A stretch of 64,000 nt of DNA from Kuschelorhynchus macadamiae (lineage: Eukaryota; Arthropoda; Insecta; Coleoptera; Curculionidae), in the NCBI GenBank assembly GCA_030620095.1, contig JAUTXW010002153.1, forward strand, positions 257,001 through 321,000. The letters are read 5' to 3'. Below, piece by piece: positions 50,146-59,396 of the stretch (within the stretch, counting starts at the first letter, position 1; each line of letters starts with the position of its first letter). The notes under the pieces were generated by a model. The model worked only from the letters and a program-made list of their open reading frames with translations. It did not search any database and was not told where the DNA came from. The translations under genes and the position numbers were made by a program.

Positions 50146-51267
50146 GATTCAATCACACTTCCTGATGTAAGTGAAAATATATCAGGGCCGAATTACTCGC
50201 TACTTGATCTGGATGAAAATAATATTTATAACTTAACCAATTCTCCAAATATATCACCAGTGGAAGAACTGTATCAAGGACCTACTTTCGAAAAATTAAT
50301 TTTACATAGGGGAAATATTTTTCAAGAACTAATTCATGCCTTTAAAAATAGAAATATTGATTTTAAATCGATTCATATTGAAATGATATTACCAAATGGT
50401 AACCCTGAAAACGCAGAAGATGTCGGTGGTGTGTTACGCGACAGTATTTCGGAATTCTTTACTTCGTTTTACGAATTAAGAACAATGGGCGCTGAGTTTA
50501 AAGTCCCGTGCCTTAGACATGACTTCCAGATGGAAGAATGGTCTGCAATAGGGAAAATAATCGCACAAAGTTTCATAGCCGAAGAGTATTTCCCAATTAA
50601 AATAGCTCCTACGTTCATAAAAAATTGTTTGAATCAGCAAATAAATGACAACGAAGTTTTGGACAATTTTTTAAAATATATCTCTTGATTCTGAAGAGAC
50701 GTTATTAAAAAGTGCATTAGAAAACTTTGACAGTGCTGATACAGATGAGCTAATGGAGTTTTGTAATAATTACAACGCAAAGTGGATGCCGAGCAAAGGT
50801 AATTTAAAAACAATGTTGCAACAAATGGCTCATGAAGAATTAATTCAAAAACCTGCTTTTGTTAAGGAATGCTTTGGCCCACATTTGGCGGAAATTAAAG
50901 ATCTTCTTGACTTAAGTTTAATTTATTCAAAATTACAGCTACAGCTAAAAACGTAATAGCTATGTTGGAAATAAATGAAAATTTAAATGCTGAAAAAAAA
51001 CAAAGTGTTACTTATCTAAAAAAATACATTAAGGAATGTGATCAAAAAACCAGATCGGCCTTTTTGAGATTTTGCACTGGTTCAGTTCTTGCCAATCATC
51101 AAATTAAAATAGATTTCAATAGCTCAGAAGGATTTGCCAGAGTACCGGTGGCGCATACGTGTTCCACAGTTCTATGTCTTCCAATTACATATGAAAATTT
51201 TATGAGTTTTCGTTCAGAATTTAATAATTTATTAAGTTCTAATGTATGGGTTATGGATATAGCCTAA
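50146..51267 (+). pseudogene. HECT-like E3 ligase gene, last exon with two frameshifts
   Basis: The acceptor TTATTTTTAG leads in phase 0 to DSITLPDVSENISG. The HECT domain starts near 50280 (LILHRGNIFQELIHAFKN, then EDVGGVLRDSISEFF, matching the N-lobe D-x-G-G-x-x-R-E-F-F). It ends with FLRFCTGSVL, then ARVPVAHTCSTVLCLPITYE and NVWVMD, the C-lobe. The Cys of HTC (codon 51160-51162) is the expected thioester-forming residue. The frame breaks at about 50683, in a TATATAT-like run, and at about 50930, in an A run. Each break would be repaired by a small indel in that run. The usual role of such a protein is ubiquitin transfer from E2 to substrate. The stop is at 51265. A Penelope-like copy begins about 100 bp downstream. 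Confidence 0.8.
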
Positions 51268-51433
51268 TATAATACCAGCCTATTGACTTCTGAAGGATTC
51301 CCAGCCAGCATAATAACATAATATTAGTATAATAATATATATAGCGTATATATATTATCCTAATAGGTTGGGTAAAAGTATAGCGGGAACAACAGACGAA
51401 TGCGTTCGATATAACTCTTTTATTATATAAGTA

Positions 51434-51467
51434 ACGTTTCGATGCGTGGTTGTATCTTCCTCAGGCT
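51434..51467 (-). ncRNA. Hammerhead-like motif, minus PLE copy
   Basis: The minus strand reads CTGAGGA, then a short stem-loop GATAC/GCATC, then CGAAACG. CUGANGA plus GAAA around a stem is the hammerhead core, known from PLE terminal repeats. One extra A precedes the stem and one stem pair is mismatched. The outer stems and cleavage site are not convincing. Confidence 0.3.
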
Positions 51468-52214
51468 AAAAAACGATCATTTATAAAGACATACAATTAG
51501 ATAAACATTATATAATAATATTAGAGAAATAATTTACAATATTTTAAGAATGTTTTTTTCCTCTTTATTGATAAGAAATCTGGTTACCTACCTTAATAAC
51601 GTTTAGAGCATGTTACGCATAAAACGTGTAATCATTTGTTAATTGGAAACTCGGAAATCTACATAAGAAAGACAATGGAGACACATGTATATCAGTCTAC
51701 TAATTTATAAAGAAAATGCACTAAATGCCATATTTCTATATATTCTATTTTTTCCCCACAGTGTTGTTGATGGTAGTCTGTTAGTATATTCACAATTATA
51801 TTTTTGTTTAAATATGAGAACCAATTTTAGAGTATTCAATAAAATGACAACATTGTTACGTTTGGACCACATATCTGCCACGAGTATAAACCCAAAGAAA
51901 CCAAGTAAGAACATGCTTTAATAATTTAGTATCCTTTAATATTGTTGGTGCACCTGTAGAAATGTTTTACTACTAGGAAATCGCGACGTTGTAAGTTTGT
52001 GTAAAATCTCTTGGAAAGCAGTCCAGAAACGATAACCGTTGAATAGTTGTATTTTAATTTACATATTTACAAGTCTTCACACATACACACACACACACGC
52101 ACATTCACAAATATATACATTAATTGCATATATACATAAAATTATATTTAAACTTTCACTCATCATACCTTCGATTATAGCAAATAATTTTATTTACTTT
52201 TTTTTTTTTTTTTC

Positions 52215-52216
<2 letters not shown>

Positions 52217-52256
<40 letters not shown>
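52217..52256. repeat. (TA)n microsatellite in the PLE 3' region
   Basis: About 20 TA units next to a run of T. It lies in the non-coding part of the minus PLE copy. Confidence 0.9.
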
Positions 52257-52260
<4 letters not shown>

Positions 52261-52302
52261 ATTTAATTAATTTTTTATATATATTTATGTTAGTACACAG
52301 TA

Positions 52303-53597
52303 CTAGGAGTTATAAGTAATGCTATAAATAAGCTCCGATTGTTTTATTAATGGAATGGAATCTTTAAGTTTGGAAAATAGATTAGCTGTTGTGTTTATGT
52401 TATAAAAGACAATCTTAGCATCCTCATTTTCAAACACTTTTTTTATTTTTTGTGATAAGCCATATATAAATAGAAATCGAAAATATTTGGTTTTGAATAA
52501 TGTGTGATTCACATTTCTGTTATCCTTATATTTAAATGTATTTAAACATTTGGTTGACAAATTTTGTCGGGTAGTTATTTTTTCGAGCCATTTCCCCTAT
52601 CTTTTCTATATTGTCTTCCCAAAAATTTTGATTACTTAAGTATTTTGCTCAATAAATCAAATTACTAAAGGTACTTACCTTATGTTGGCTCGTATAATAA
52701 GTATAATAGTTGATAATTTTACGCGAGCTAGTAGGTTTCATATACCAATTTGTCTTTACATGGCCATCATCACTCATAATTAGCAAAACAACTAGAAATG
52801 GTATTTGTTTGTTGTTTTCTAATTCTATTGTAAACTGAACTTTCTCATTGATGCTATTGAAAATTTCCAGAATTTCTTTATCTTTATGTCTTTGAATGGC
52901 CATAATTGTATCATCTACGTACACATACAAAAAGGATATATTAAAAGTACTTTTTTACATACCTCTGTAAGAACAAAATTCATTATAAAATTGGCCAGTA
53001 CACTGCCATCCAGTTGTTGGCAGAATTTATTTCTAAAAGTAAAATAACTGGTATCAAAACAAAGGTTAACCAATTTCATTATTATTTCATGCGTGTAGTT
53101 AGTATATGCAGAAATATGACGTTTATATTTATTGATTATTTCTGTTACCAACATTTGAGGTATATTCGTGAACAAAGATACAATCTTCAGAGAGACCAAG
53201 GCAATATCTGGGGCAAAATAATACTTGTTATAGATTCCACGAATTCAAACGACTTTTTTATATTGTACCGAAAAGTAGTTATGACAGGAGCTAAAATGTC
53301 ATGCAAGAGAGAAGCTATTTTATAAGTTGGAGAGTTGATACAGCTTACATTCACGTTTATTCCCTGTTTATGCGTTTTTCCTAATCCATATAATTTAGTT
53401 GGAACAGATGAATAATTTTTTAATCTAATCAAATCATTATTTTCTACTGCTCCTAGATTTTTTAATTTCATTAATTAGTAAATTGCACCAGTTTGGATAT
53501 CTCGATGTTAGGTCATAACTTATTTTTTTTATAAATACTACTGTCATCAACACAGTACTATTCTCCTTATCTGCTCGACATATTATTATTTGTGAAT
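52303..53597 (-). pseudogene. Penelope-like reverse transcriptase, decayed
   Basis: On the minus strand the order is IIICRADKENSTVLM, then TKLYGLGKTHKQGINV (family form K-x-Y-G-L-P-K-x-H-K), INSPTYKIASLLHDIL, VSLKIVSLFTNIPQ, FCQQLDGSVLANFIMNF and MYVYVDDTIMAIQRHK. The RT YVDD box is intact, but motif A reads S-L-K instead of S-L-D, so a catalytic Asp is lost. The connection region follows (FIYGLSQKIKKVF, then QSELIYSI), and then the frame ends. The frame changes at about 53440, 53195, 52920 and 52560. The protein would copy RNA at a chromosome end or nick in an active element; this one is inactive. Confidence 0.88.
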
Positions 53598-53875
53598 GAT
53601 AGGTAGAATCCTCAACTATTATTTTTATCATACGAGTCAACATAGGGTAAGTACCATTAGTAATTTGATTTATCGAACAAAAAACTTAAGTAATCAAGAT
53701 TTCTGGGAAGACAATTTAAAAAAGATACGGGAAATGGCTCGAAAAAATAACTACTCGACAAAATTTGTCAATCAATGTTTAAATAAATTTAAATATAAGA
53801 ATAATAGAAATGTGAATCGTGAATCACACATTATTCAAAACCAATGGAAGAAACATAAATATTTAATTTAATATT

Positions 53876-53945
53876 TAAGAAGGGCCACATTTTTTTTTAT
53901 TTTTATTTTTGTAACAAATTCCGACTTCTATCTCGGAATTCTGAC
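53876..53945 (+). repeat. Minisatellite flank plus about one and a half units, embedded in the PLE
   Basis: GAAGGGCCACATTTTTTTTT, then a T-rich run and TTTGTAACAAATTCCGACTT, lead into CTATCTCGGAATTCTGACTTG. This matches 20509-20570 closely and ends in the TCTGACTTG variant unit. It replaces the missing middle of the PLE coding region. Confidence 0.9.
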
Positions 53946-54134
53946 TTGCGAAATGAAAATTTCATGTTTGGCAAAGTACAGGTTTGCGAGCGGGAAAGTA
54001 ACTTTCACAAACGTACCCTACTGGAAATGATTTTTATTCAAGTGAACCATCATACTGCAGTAAACCACAGAAGTGATGTTATTAATTTAAATAATGTATA
54101 TCATTCTCTCCTAAGCAGAATCCGATTAAAATGA
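53946..54134 (+). pseudogene. GIY-YIG endonuclease C-terminal piece of the plus PLE
   Basis: The frame reads FMFGKVQVCERESNFHKR, then TLLEMIFIQVNHHTAVNHRS and NLNNVYHSLL before the stop. This is the end of PLE proteins, with the pattern E-x-N-x-x-K-R-x-x-L-E-M after the GIY-YIG core. The GIY-YIG catalytic motifs themselves are absent, so it cannot cut DNA. Confidence 0.75.
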
Positions 54135-54228
54135 TACAACCTAGTACTGTGTACTAACGTTAAATATATATAAAAAAATAATCAAAAAAAAAATAAATAT
54201 ATATATTTAAAAAAAATAACAATTGAAT

Positions 54229-54502
54229 GCTACGCTGTAACAACGTTGTAAACGCCAAATATTGTATTTTAAGAAAAGCGAAAAAAACGAAATTTGATCG
54301 ACTGCTTTATCAAATAAAGTTAATATACGAATTGTATGACTACCAGAACGAACTTAATTATTTGATAGGCATTGCAAACTTGACAGCATGCAGAATTGTG
54401 ATTTACGAGCATATTCTCCTCATTACAGTCAAACAACGTTGTATATCCATGTCATTTACAACGTTGTTTTACGAAACTATGGCGGTTACAACGTTGTTTT
54501 AG
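54229..54502. repeat. Left terminal block with ACAACGTTGT palindromes
   Basis: The 10-bp palindrome ACAACGTTGT lies at 54240, 54433, 54458 and 54488. The last, in GGCGGTTACAACGTTGTTTT, has the orientation of the element's right end. The 274-bp block thus has its own pair of end-like sequences and could be a nested non-autonomous derivative. Confidence 0.75.
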
Positions 54503-54586
54503 GATTAAAAACACAGTACAAGTAAAAATAGAAAACGTATTTTATTAAACAAATGAAACACAAAATGAAATGCATTGCATGTACTT

Positions 54587-56416
54587 CTAAACATGGCTCT
54601 TAATATTTTGATAGAAATTACTATATTTTAGTGGAATATAATCACACATATCTAACAAGTTGGCAAGTTTTTCTTTTTTGATTTGAAGAGGACCATTATA
54701 AGCTTCCCTTAAGTCGTTCAGGGTTACTTCATTCGTCATCTTCTTGGGTGATCTGAGCGAATAAGATGCCCATGGTTGACCTGTGTTGTGCGATTTGCTC
54801 ATCCGGATACTGTTCGGGTCATCCGAAGTTATTTGTATCCACACTCCCTGTGTAATTTTACATTTAGGATCTTTCCATATGGAATTTTCTACATCAGTAA
54901 AATCTTTGAAAAACGTTTGATGCAGATAAATAACTGTGAAGGGATTGTTTACTTTTGATTTTGCGATTACATCTGCCCACTGAAAAGGCACATAAACCGT
55001 GGAAAGTTTTTTGACCCGTTCTATAAGAGCCAAATCTCTGTCACACGGTAGGAAGCTGTGCCCACTAACCAAAAACTTCTGCTCCACTTGGGTAAAGTAT
55101 TTTTCTCTTAGTAGCAGTCGAAGCAAGGTTATCATTTTCCAGTTGTTATTTTGTCCCACACATCGGTCCGACCAAACAACAAGTTTCCTTTCCTGTCCTG
55201 GACCAATAGGTTGAAAATTTTGGATGACATAAAATAGCAATACCGATGCTATCTCAGTAGAGCCTCTATGTGCGATTACTTCATGCCATAACATCATTGT
55301 AGCTATTCCATTCCCCATGTTATGAACGCAATAGTAGAAAATTGCCTCTGATAGAAAATGGACGAATGAGTTAAGTTTGGACAAAAAAGAACTTGCTGCA
55401 AATCTGTGCATAGAACAACATAATTCGGATTTATTTTAGCCATTACCGTATCTTGCCTCAATGTTTGGTAGCCTGCTTCTGCCCTCATGTGATGAATTTT
55501 ACTTTCATTTTCGATTTCCATTCTTTCGCTGTCATCCTCGGTGGAACAAAGTTTAATAAACAGTTTGTCGTAGTACGAGCAGGTGTCTGATCGGGGAAGT
55601 CCAAACCGCAAGTTAAAGTTACTTTTAAATATATCAGTATACGTCCTTAATGAGGTCTGACTATGTGGGTATTTTTCCAAAAACATTCTATGCATTTTTA
55701 AGATGCTTAAATCAGCAGGAAGGCAATTCTTCGAAGAGGCATTTCTGCTGTAATGATTTTCCTGCTGTGGAAATGACCTAATATGTTCGCATATATTATC
55801 TTTATCTGTTGGCTTAAGTTTTTTTGGGCCGTTCATATGCCTCCCACGCTTGTCGGTTACATCTACACTGGATTTTATTTTATCCACAAGATACTGGACT
55901 CGTCTCTGGGTGACTGAGAATATATAGCAGAGAGTTAATTTACATACCTTTATGTTATTTATGGTGTACTTTACAGTAGTTTGACGGCGGGATACTGCCT
56001 CTTCCACCCTTCTTCTCTTCGGCTCTTCAGTGGAAATAACTTGCACCAGGTATTGTGATTGTCCATCATAACTAAGCTCTCTGAATTTTTTGAATAAGGT
56101 TTGATGTTTGCCCACCAATAATTCGGCAGAGCACCCGTTGGGCGACTGAGGACACTTGCAGATACGTCTCTAAAAATTATAATTGTGTTGAAAAATCTTA
56201 AATAGTGCGTGTTTTATAATAACTTACCTCATCTGGGCGTTTTAAAGCGTCTTTAGGGACATTTCTAGATGAAACATAAGGGTCCCCGCTGTCTCTACAA
56301 CGTTTTCTGACATTCTGCTTCCATTTATCAATATTAATCTTTCGTTTTTTACCTCTATTTAGCTGTGTCTTAACAAAGTCAGTTAAAGTAACATCCATTT
56401 TTGCATAAAACAACAA
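54587..56416 (-). CDS. Two-exon transposase of the SDxCxGQN family, one frameshift
   Basis: Exon 1 (56416-56228; MDVTLTDFVKTQ starts at the second ATG, 56398) ends at a donor after RPDE. A 58-bp intron follows (56170-56227), and exon 2 starts RRICKCPQSPNGC in phase. The N-terminus is Lys/Arg-rich with RKRCRDSGDPYVSSR. Exon 2 has VCKLTLCYIFSVTQRRV, LPADLSILKMHRMFLEKYP, then the probable RNase-H-like core: VVLCTDLQQVLFCP, WHEVIAHRGSTEIAS, VVWSDRCVGQNNNW and SGHSFLPCDRDLALIE. The acidic residues in these blocks are candidate catalytic ones. This matches an abundant uncharacterised insect family that I recall under DUF7869 (number unverified). A single base missing in a T run near 55340 breaks the frame; otherwise it is open to the stop at 54587. 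Confidence 0.8.
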
Positions 56417-56462
56417 ACTACGACGTGCCTATTATCGCGTCTGCAGCTTATTTAGGGCTCAT

Positions 56463-56518
56463 ACAACGTTGTTCCACGGAAATACCGTATTTACACCTTT
56501 TGGCGGTTACAACGTTGT
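56463..56518. repeat. Right-end ACAACGTTGT palindromes
   Basis: Copies at 56463 (followed by TCCACGG) and 56509 (followed by TCCAGG) lie outside the transposase start. The second belongs to the terminal inverted repeat and the first may be a subterminal binding site. Confidence 0.8.
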
Positions 56519-56530
56519 TCCAGGGGGTCA

Positions 56531-57321
56531 ATTAAATAAATAAATAAATAAAACTATTTGTTATAATCGAGGGTATTGTGAGTGAAAGTTAAATATAATT
56601 TTATGTACATAAGCAATTAATGTATATATTTGTGAATGTGCGTGTGTGTGTGTATGGTATGAAGTCTTGTAAATATGTAAACTAAAATACTAACTCTTCA
56701 ACTGTTATCGTTTCTGGACTGCGTTTCAAGAGATTTTACATAAACTGACAATGTCGCAATTTCCTAGTAGTAAAAAAAATTCCTCAGCTGCACCAACAAT
56801 TTTAAGGGATACTAAACTATTAAAGCATGTTCTTACTTGGTTTCTTTAGGTTTATACTCGTGGCAGATATGTGGTTCTAACGTAACAATGTTGTCATTTT
56901 ATCGAATACTCAAAAATTGGTTCTCATATTTAAACATAAATATAATTGTGGCATTAAGTGCATTTTCTTTATAAATTAGTAGGCTGATATACATGTGTCT
57001 CCATTGTCTTTCTTATGCAGATTTCCGAGCTCCCAATTAACAAATGATTACACGTTTTATGCGTAACATGCTCTAAACGTTATTAAGGTAGGTAACCAGA
57101 TTTCATACCAATAAAGAGGAAAAAAAAACATACTTAAAAGATTGTGTATTATGTGTTATATTTTTATTATATTGTTTGTCTAATTGTATTTCTTTGTCTT
57201 TGCATACAAATGATCGTTTTTTTAGCCTGAGGAAGATGCAACCACGCACCGAAACGTTTCTTATATAATAAAAGAGTTATATCGAACGCATTCGTCTGTT
57301 TTCCCACTATACTTTCACTCA
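56531..57321 (+). mobile_element. Penelope-like element, plus copy (3' non-coding part)
   Basis: It is colinear and inverted with 51370-52160. Landmarks are GTGAATGTGCGTGTGTGTGT, TTATCGTTTCTGGACTGC, ATATACATGTGTCTCCATTG, GATTACACGTTTTATGCGTA and AGTTATATCGAACGCATTCG. The minus copy holds an extra segment of about 54 bp near 51730-51790. It is the likely pseudo-LTR/3' region of the element. Confidence 0.85.
57222..57260 (+). ncRNA. Hammerhead-like motif, plus PLE copy
   Basis: CTGAGGA (57227-57233), stem GATGC (57235-57239) with GCACC (57246-57250), then GAAA (57251-57254). The counterpart in the minus copy has the opposite pair broken, so an ancestor with GATGC/GCATC would pair perfectly. 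Assignment as a ribozyme is an inference. Confidence 0.3.
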
Positions 57322-58648
57322 AATTAATGTTACATTTCATGTTTAGAGGTACATTTTCTTAATGTTATATTGGGTTCGTTGAACATTTGCACATTGCATT
57401 TGATAGAATTTAACGATTAAGTTACGAGTTAATAACTTTTAACCATTTTAACAGTTATATAAATACATGTGTGTCACGATTTCATTTTTTTTAATACATA
57501 ACATTATTTTAATGAATAAAATGTCTAATTTTTGATGATTTTGCAAAATTGCAAATTGGAAGGTGTATTTTTTGTGAAAACTAGATGCGTCGAAAAAATT
57601 TGTTCTAAACTGTTCGTTCCTGAGCTACTAAACGGAACTGAAAATGGTCGTAAATTATTTTGCTTAAAAGAATTATTGAAAATTGAAATGGTCAATATTC
57701 AAATGAAGTTGAGATGAGCACAAAAAAGAAACGTCGAATTGGGACAAATCTTTTTGACGCATCGTTTGTCTCACATACAAGTTTATTTAGTCTCGCAAAA
57801 ACGGCATATTGCTGCCATTATGAATAAAATAGATACCCTCGAAAGTATCTCTGTAGAGGGTTTTTTTAGTATATTTTGACACCCACCTACAGCCGTTATA
57901 ATAAGTGTTAGAAAAAAGAAACTTTAAACATAAAAGTAAAAGAATATCAGACATTTTTAAAAATTATTAAGTAAAGAATTGAAAAGTATACATAACCTTA
58001 ATTTATAAATAGAATACTCTGTATATTATTATTTCATTAAATGTGCCTTGTCCTTCAGATTATAAATAAGGTAGGTTTGACACCTTTTTATCTTTAAATA
58101 CAATCGAGAAATTTAGCAAAAATCTGCCATAAGACGCAATGCAATAGGGCCTATTCCTTTCGAAATGAGGAATAAATACTAACACATTGTCTCTTATTGT
58201 GCGGTTTTTGTGGAGTTTGTCAGTTGTCTTTATATAAAAAGATATCAAACCTGGTTTGTTTATAATCAGTAAGACGAAGTAAATCATAATATACAGGGTG
58301 GTCTATTTAAAAAATAAGATTGTGTATATTTTTAAGTTTTTTTTTATATTTTTAAAAAATAATACAGGTAAAACCCTACCACTTTTGTATTTAAAGTTTC
58401 TTTTCTAAAACCTATAATTGCGACTGTAGGTATGACAATGCAGTGAATAACCCTGTATTTTTTCGCGATTTTAAGATTTTTATCAATACATTTACAAAAT
58501 AAAACTTATTAAAAATTTTAATTAGGCTTTTATATATGTTTAAATGCACATGTGTTTGAAATTAAAAAGTTTTACATATCAATAGGATTTAAATGAAATT
58601 TAACATCTAACTTAAAAAATCACATGTTTCTCTCAACTAATGTGGTTA
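57322..58648. other. Intergenic sequence, no gene seen
   Basis: No recognised coding frame. The small plus ORF at 57532-57717 and the minus ORF at 58060-58287 show no family features. An ACAGGGTG word lies at 58293. Confidence 0.45.
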
Positions 58649-58806
58649 TGGCCGTTTTACATTGCAATTCTTCTTTGCAATATGCAATAGTCTTGAACAA
58701 AGGCATGCGCAGTTTGACAAAAGGTACAAATGTCTTGCCACTACGCATGCTTTTGTTCAAGACTATTGCAACTTGCAAGAAAGAATTGCAACATGTAAAA
58801 CGGCCT
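58649..58806. mobile_element. 158-bp MITE, nearly full-length inverted repeat, TTA target duplication
   Basis: The left arm (TGGCCGTTTTACATTGCAAT, then GCAATAGTCTTGAACAAA and GGCATGCG) and the right arm in reverse complement (AGGCCGTTTTACATGTTGCA, then GCAATAGTCTTGAACAAAAG and CATGCG) pair over about 60 bp each. TTA stands on both sides (58646-58648 and 58807-58809). A 3-bp TTA duplication with GGCCGT-type ends fits PIF/Harbinger-derived MITEs; the family is inferred. The overlapping open frames on both strands are artefacts of the palindrome. Confidence 0.85.
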
Positions 58807-59287
58807 TTACACATACATACAGCGTAATCTATAAGACAATGTCATGTAAAAATAATGTAATACAGAACATTATGGCATATATTTGATAGCATGTGAAGTA
58901 ATACTTAAGGAAAAGTTAACAAAAAATAAAAAATTAAACTTGTTAAAAGTATTTTATTTTACAGATTAATCTCAAATTTATTTTAGGCATTTTTATTCCT
59001 TCCGATATGGAATTTCCAACCGTTTGCATGTCGCAACCACTCATTACTGTAACTTTATCGATGAGTCTGAAAACACATCAAATTAAAATCTGTTTTGTTG
59101 ATTAACATATTATGTTTTGTTTAGAATTCTTACTAATGCCCACCACTGCTTCCAAGTATTTATGGATGGTTAATATTTTCAACCACTAAGTATTTAATCT
59201 AGGTTAATGTATTTAATGATCGATGTTAGATTAACACCAAATTAAACTGTAATATACAAAAATAGCTTTGATTAAAGTGGGACACCA

Positions 59288-59396
59288 CACACACTGCGTA
59301 CACGTACATACGCGTGCGCACGTACATACGTGGGCGCACAACCTCCCACCCATTTACCCACGCACGCACGCACCTACTCACACACCCACAGCCATT
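59288..59396. repeat. CA/CG-rich alternating purine-pyrimidine tract
   Basis: Runs such as CACACACACTGCGTACACG, TACGCGTGCGCACGTACATA and ACGCACGCACGCACC stand out sharply from the AT-rich surroundings. Alternation of this kind favours Z-DNA. Confidence 0.8.

Larger units (their letters stand above)
51369..53597 (-). mobile_element. Penelope-like element, minus copy, lacking endonuclease
   Basis: Its 5' side is at about 53597 and its 3' terminal region extends to about 51369. The RT is present in shifted frames. After the RT (52303) the sequence jumps straight to 3' non-coding sequence (TAGTACTGTGTACTAAC). The GIY-YIG domain is therefore deleted. The 3' part (51370-52160) is the inverted copy of 56560-57321. 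Confidence 0.85.
53597..54228 (+). mobile_element. Penelope-like element, plus copy (5' part), head to head with the minus copy
   Basis: Starting at about 53597 the plus strand reads the region after the RT core (YYFYHTSQHRVSTISNLIYR, then LSNQDFWEDNLKKIREMARK), parallel to the minus copy at 52560-52720. It breaks near 53835. After the minisatellite scar (53876-53945) it resumes with the end of the endonuclease domain and 3' non-coding sequence. The element is then interrupted by the transposon at 54229 and continues at 56531. Confidence 0.85.
54229..56530 (-). mobile_element. DNA transposon with SDxCxGQN-family transposase, inserted in the PLE
   Basis: Imperfect terminal inverted repeats flank it: the left end reads CTGTAACAACGTTGTAAACG and the right end, reverse complemented, CTGGAACAACGTTGTAACCG; both continue CC. 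PLE 3' sequence on both sides (…AAAAAATAAC and AATTAAATAAATAA…) matches the uninterrupted minus copy. This proves insertion. Outer limits are uncertain by about 15 bp, since AATTGA and TCAATT adjoin the ends. The target duplication is hidden in A-rich sequence. The superfamily is not assigned. Confidence 0.85.

Noticed and set aside
54227..54502. Plus ORF of 91 aa in the transposon terminus
   Set aside because: It lies across the palindromic terminal repeats and has no protein-family features.
55915..55955. A 34-bp mini-intron in the transposase (GTATGT to CTCAG)
   Set aside because: Removing it would break the frame, whereas reading through keeps VCKLTLCYIFSVTQ, which fits the family.
58620..58886. 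Overlapping ORFs on both strands at the 58.6-kb MITE
   Set aside because: They read the inverted repeat itself; the two strands give near-identical peptides because the sequence is palindromic.
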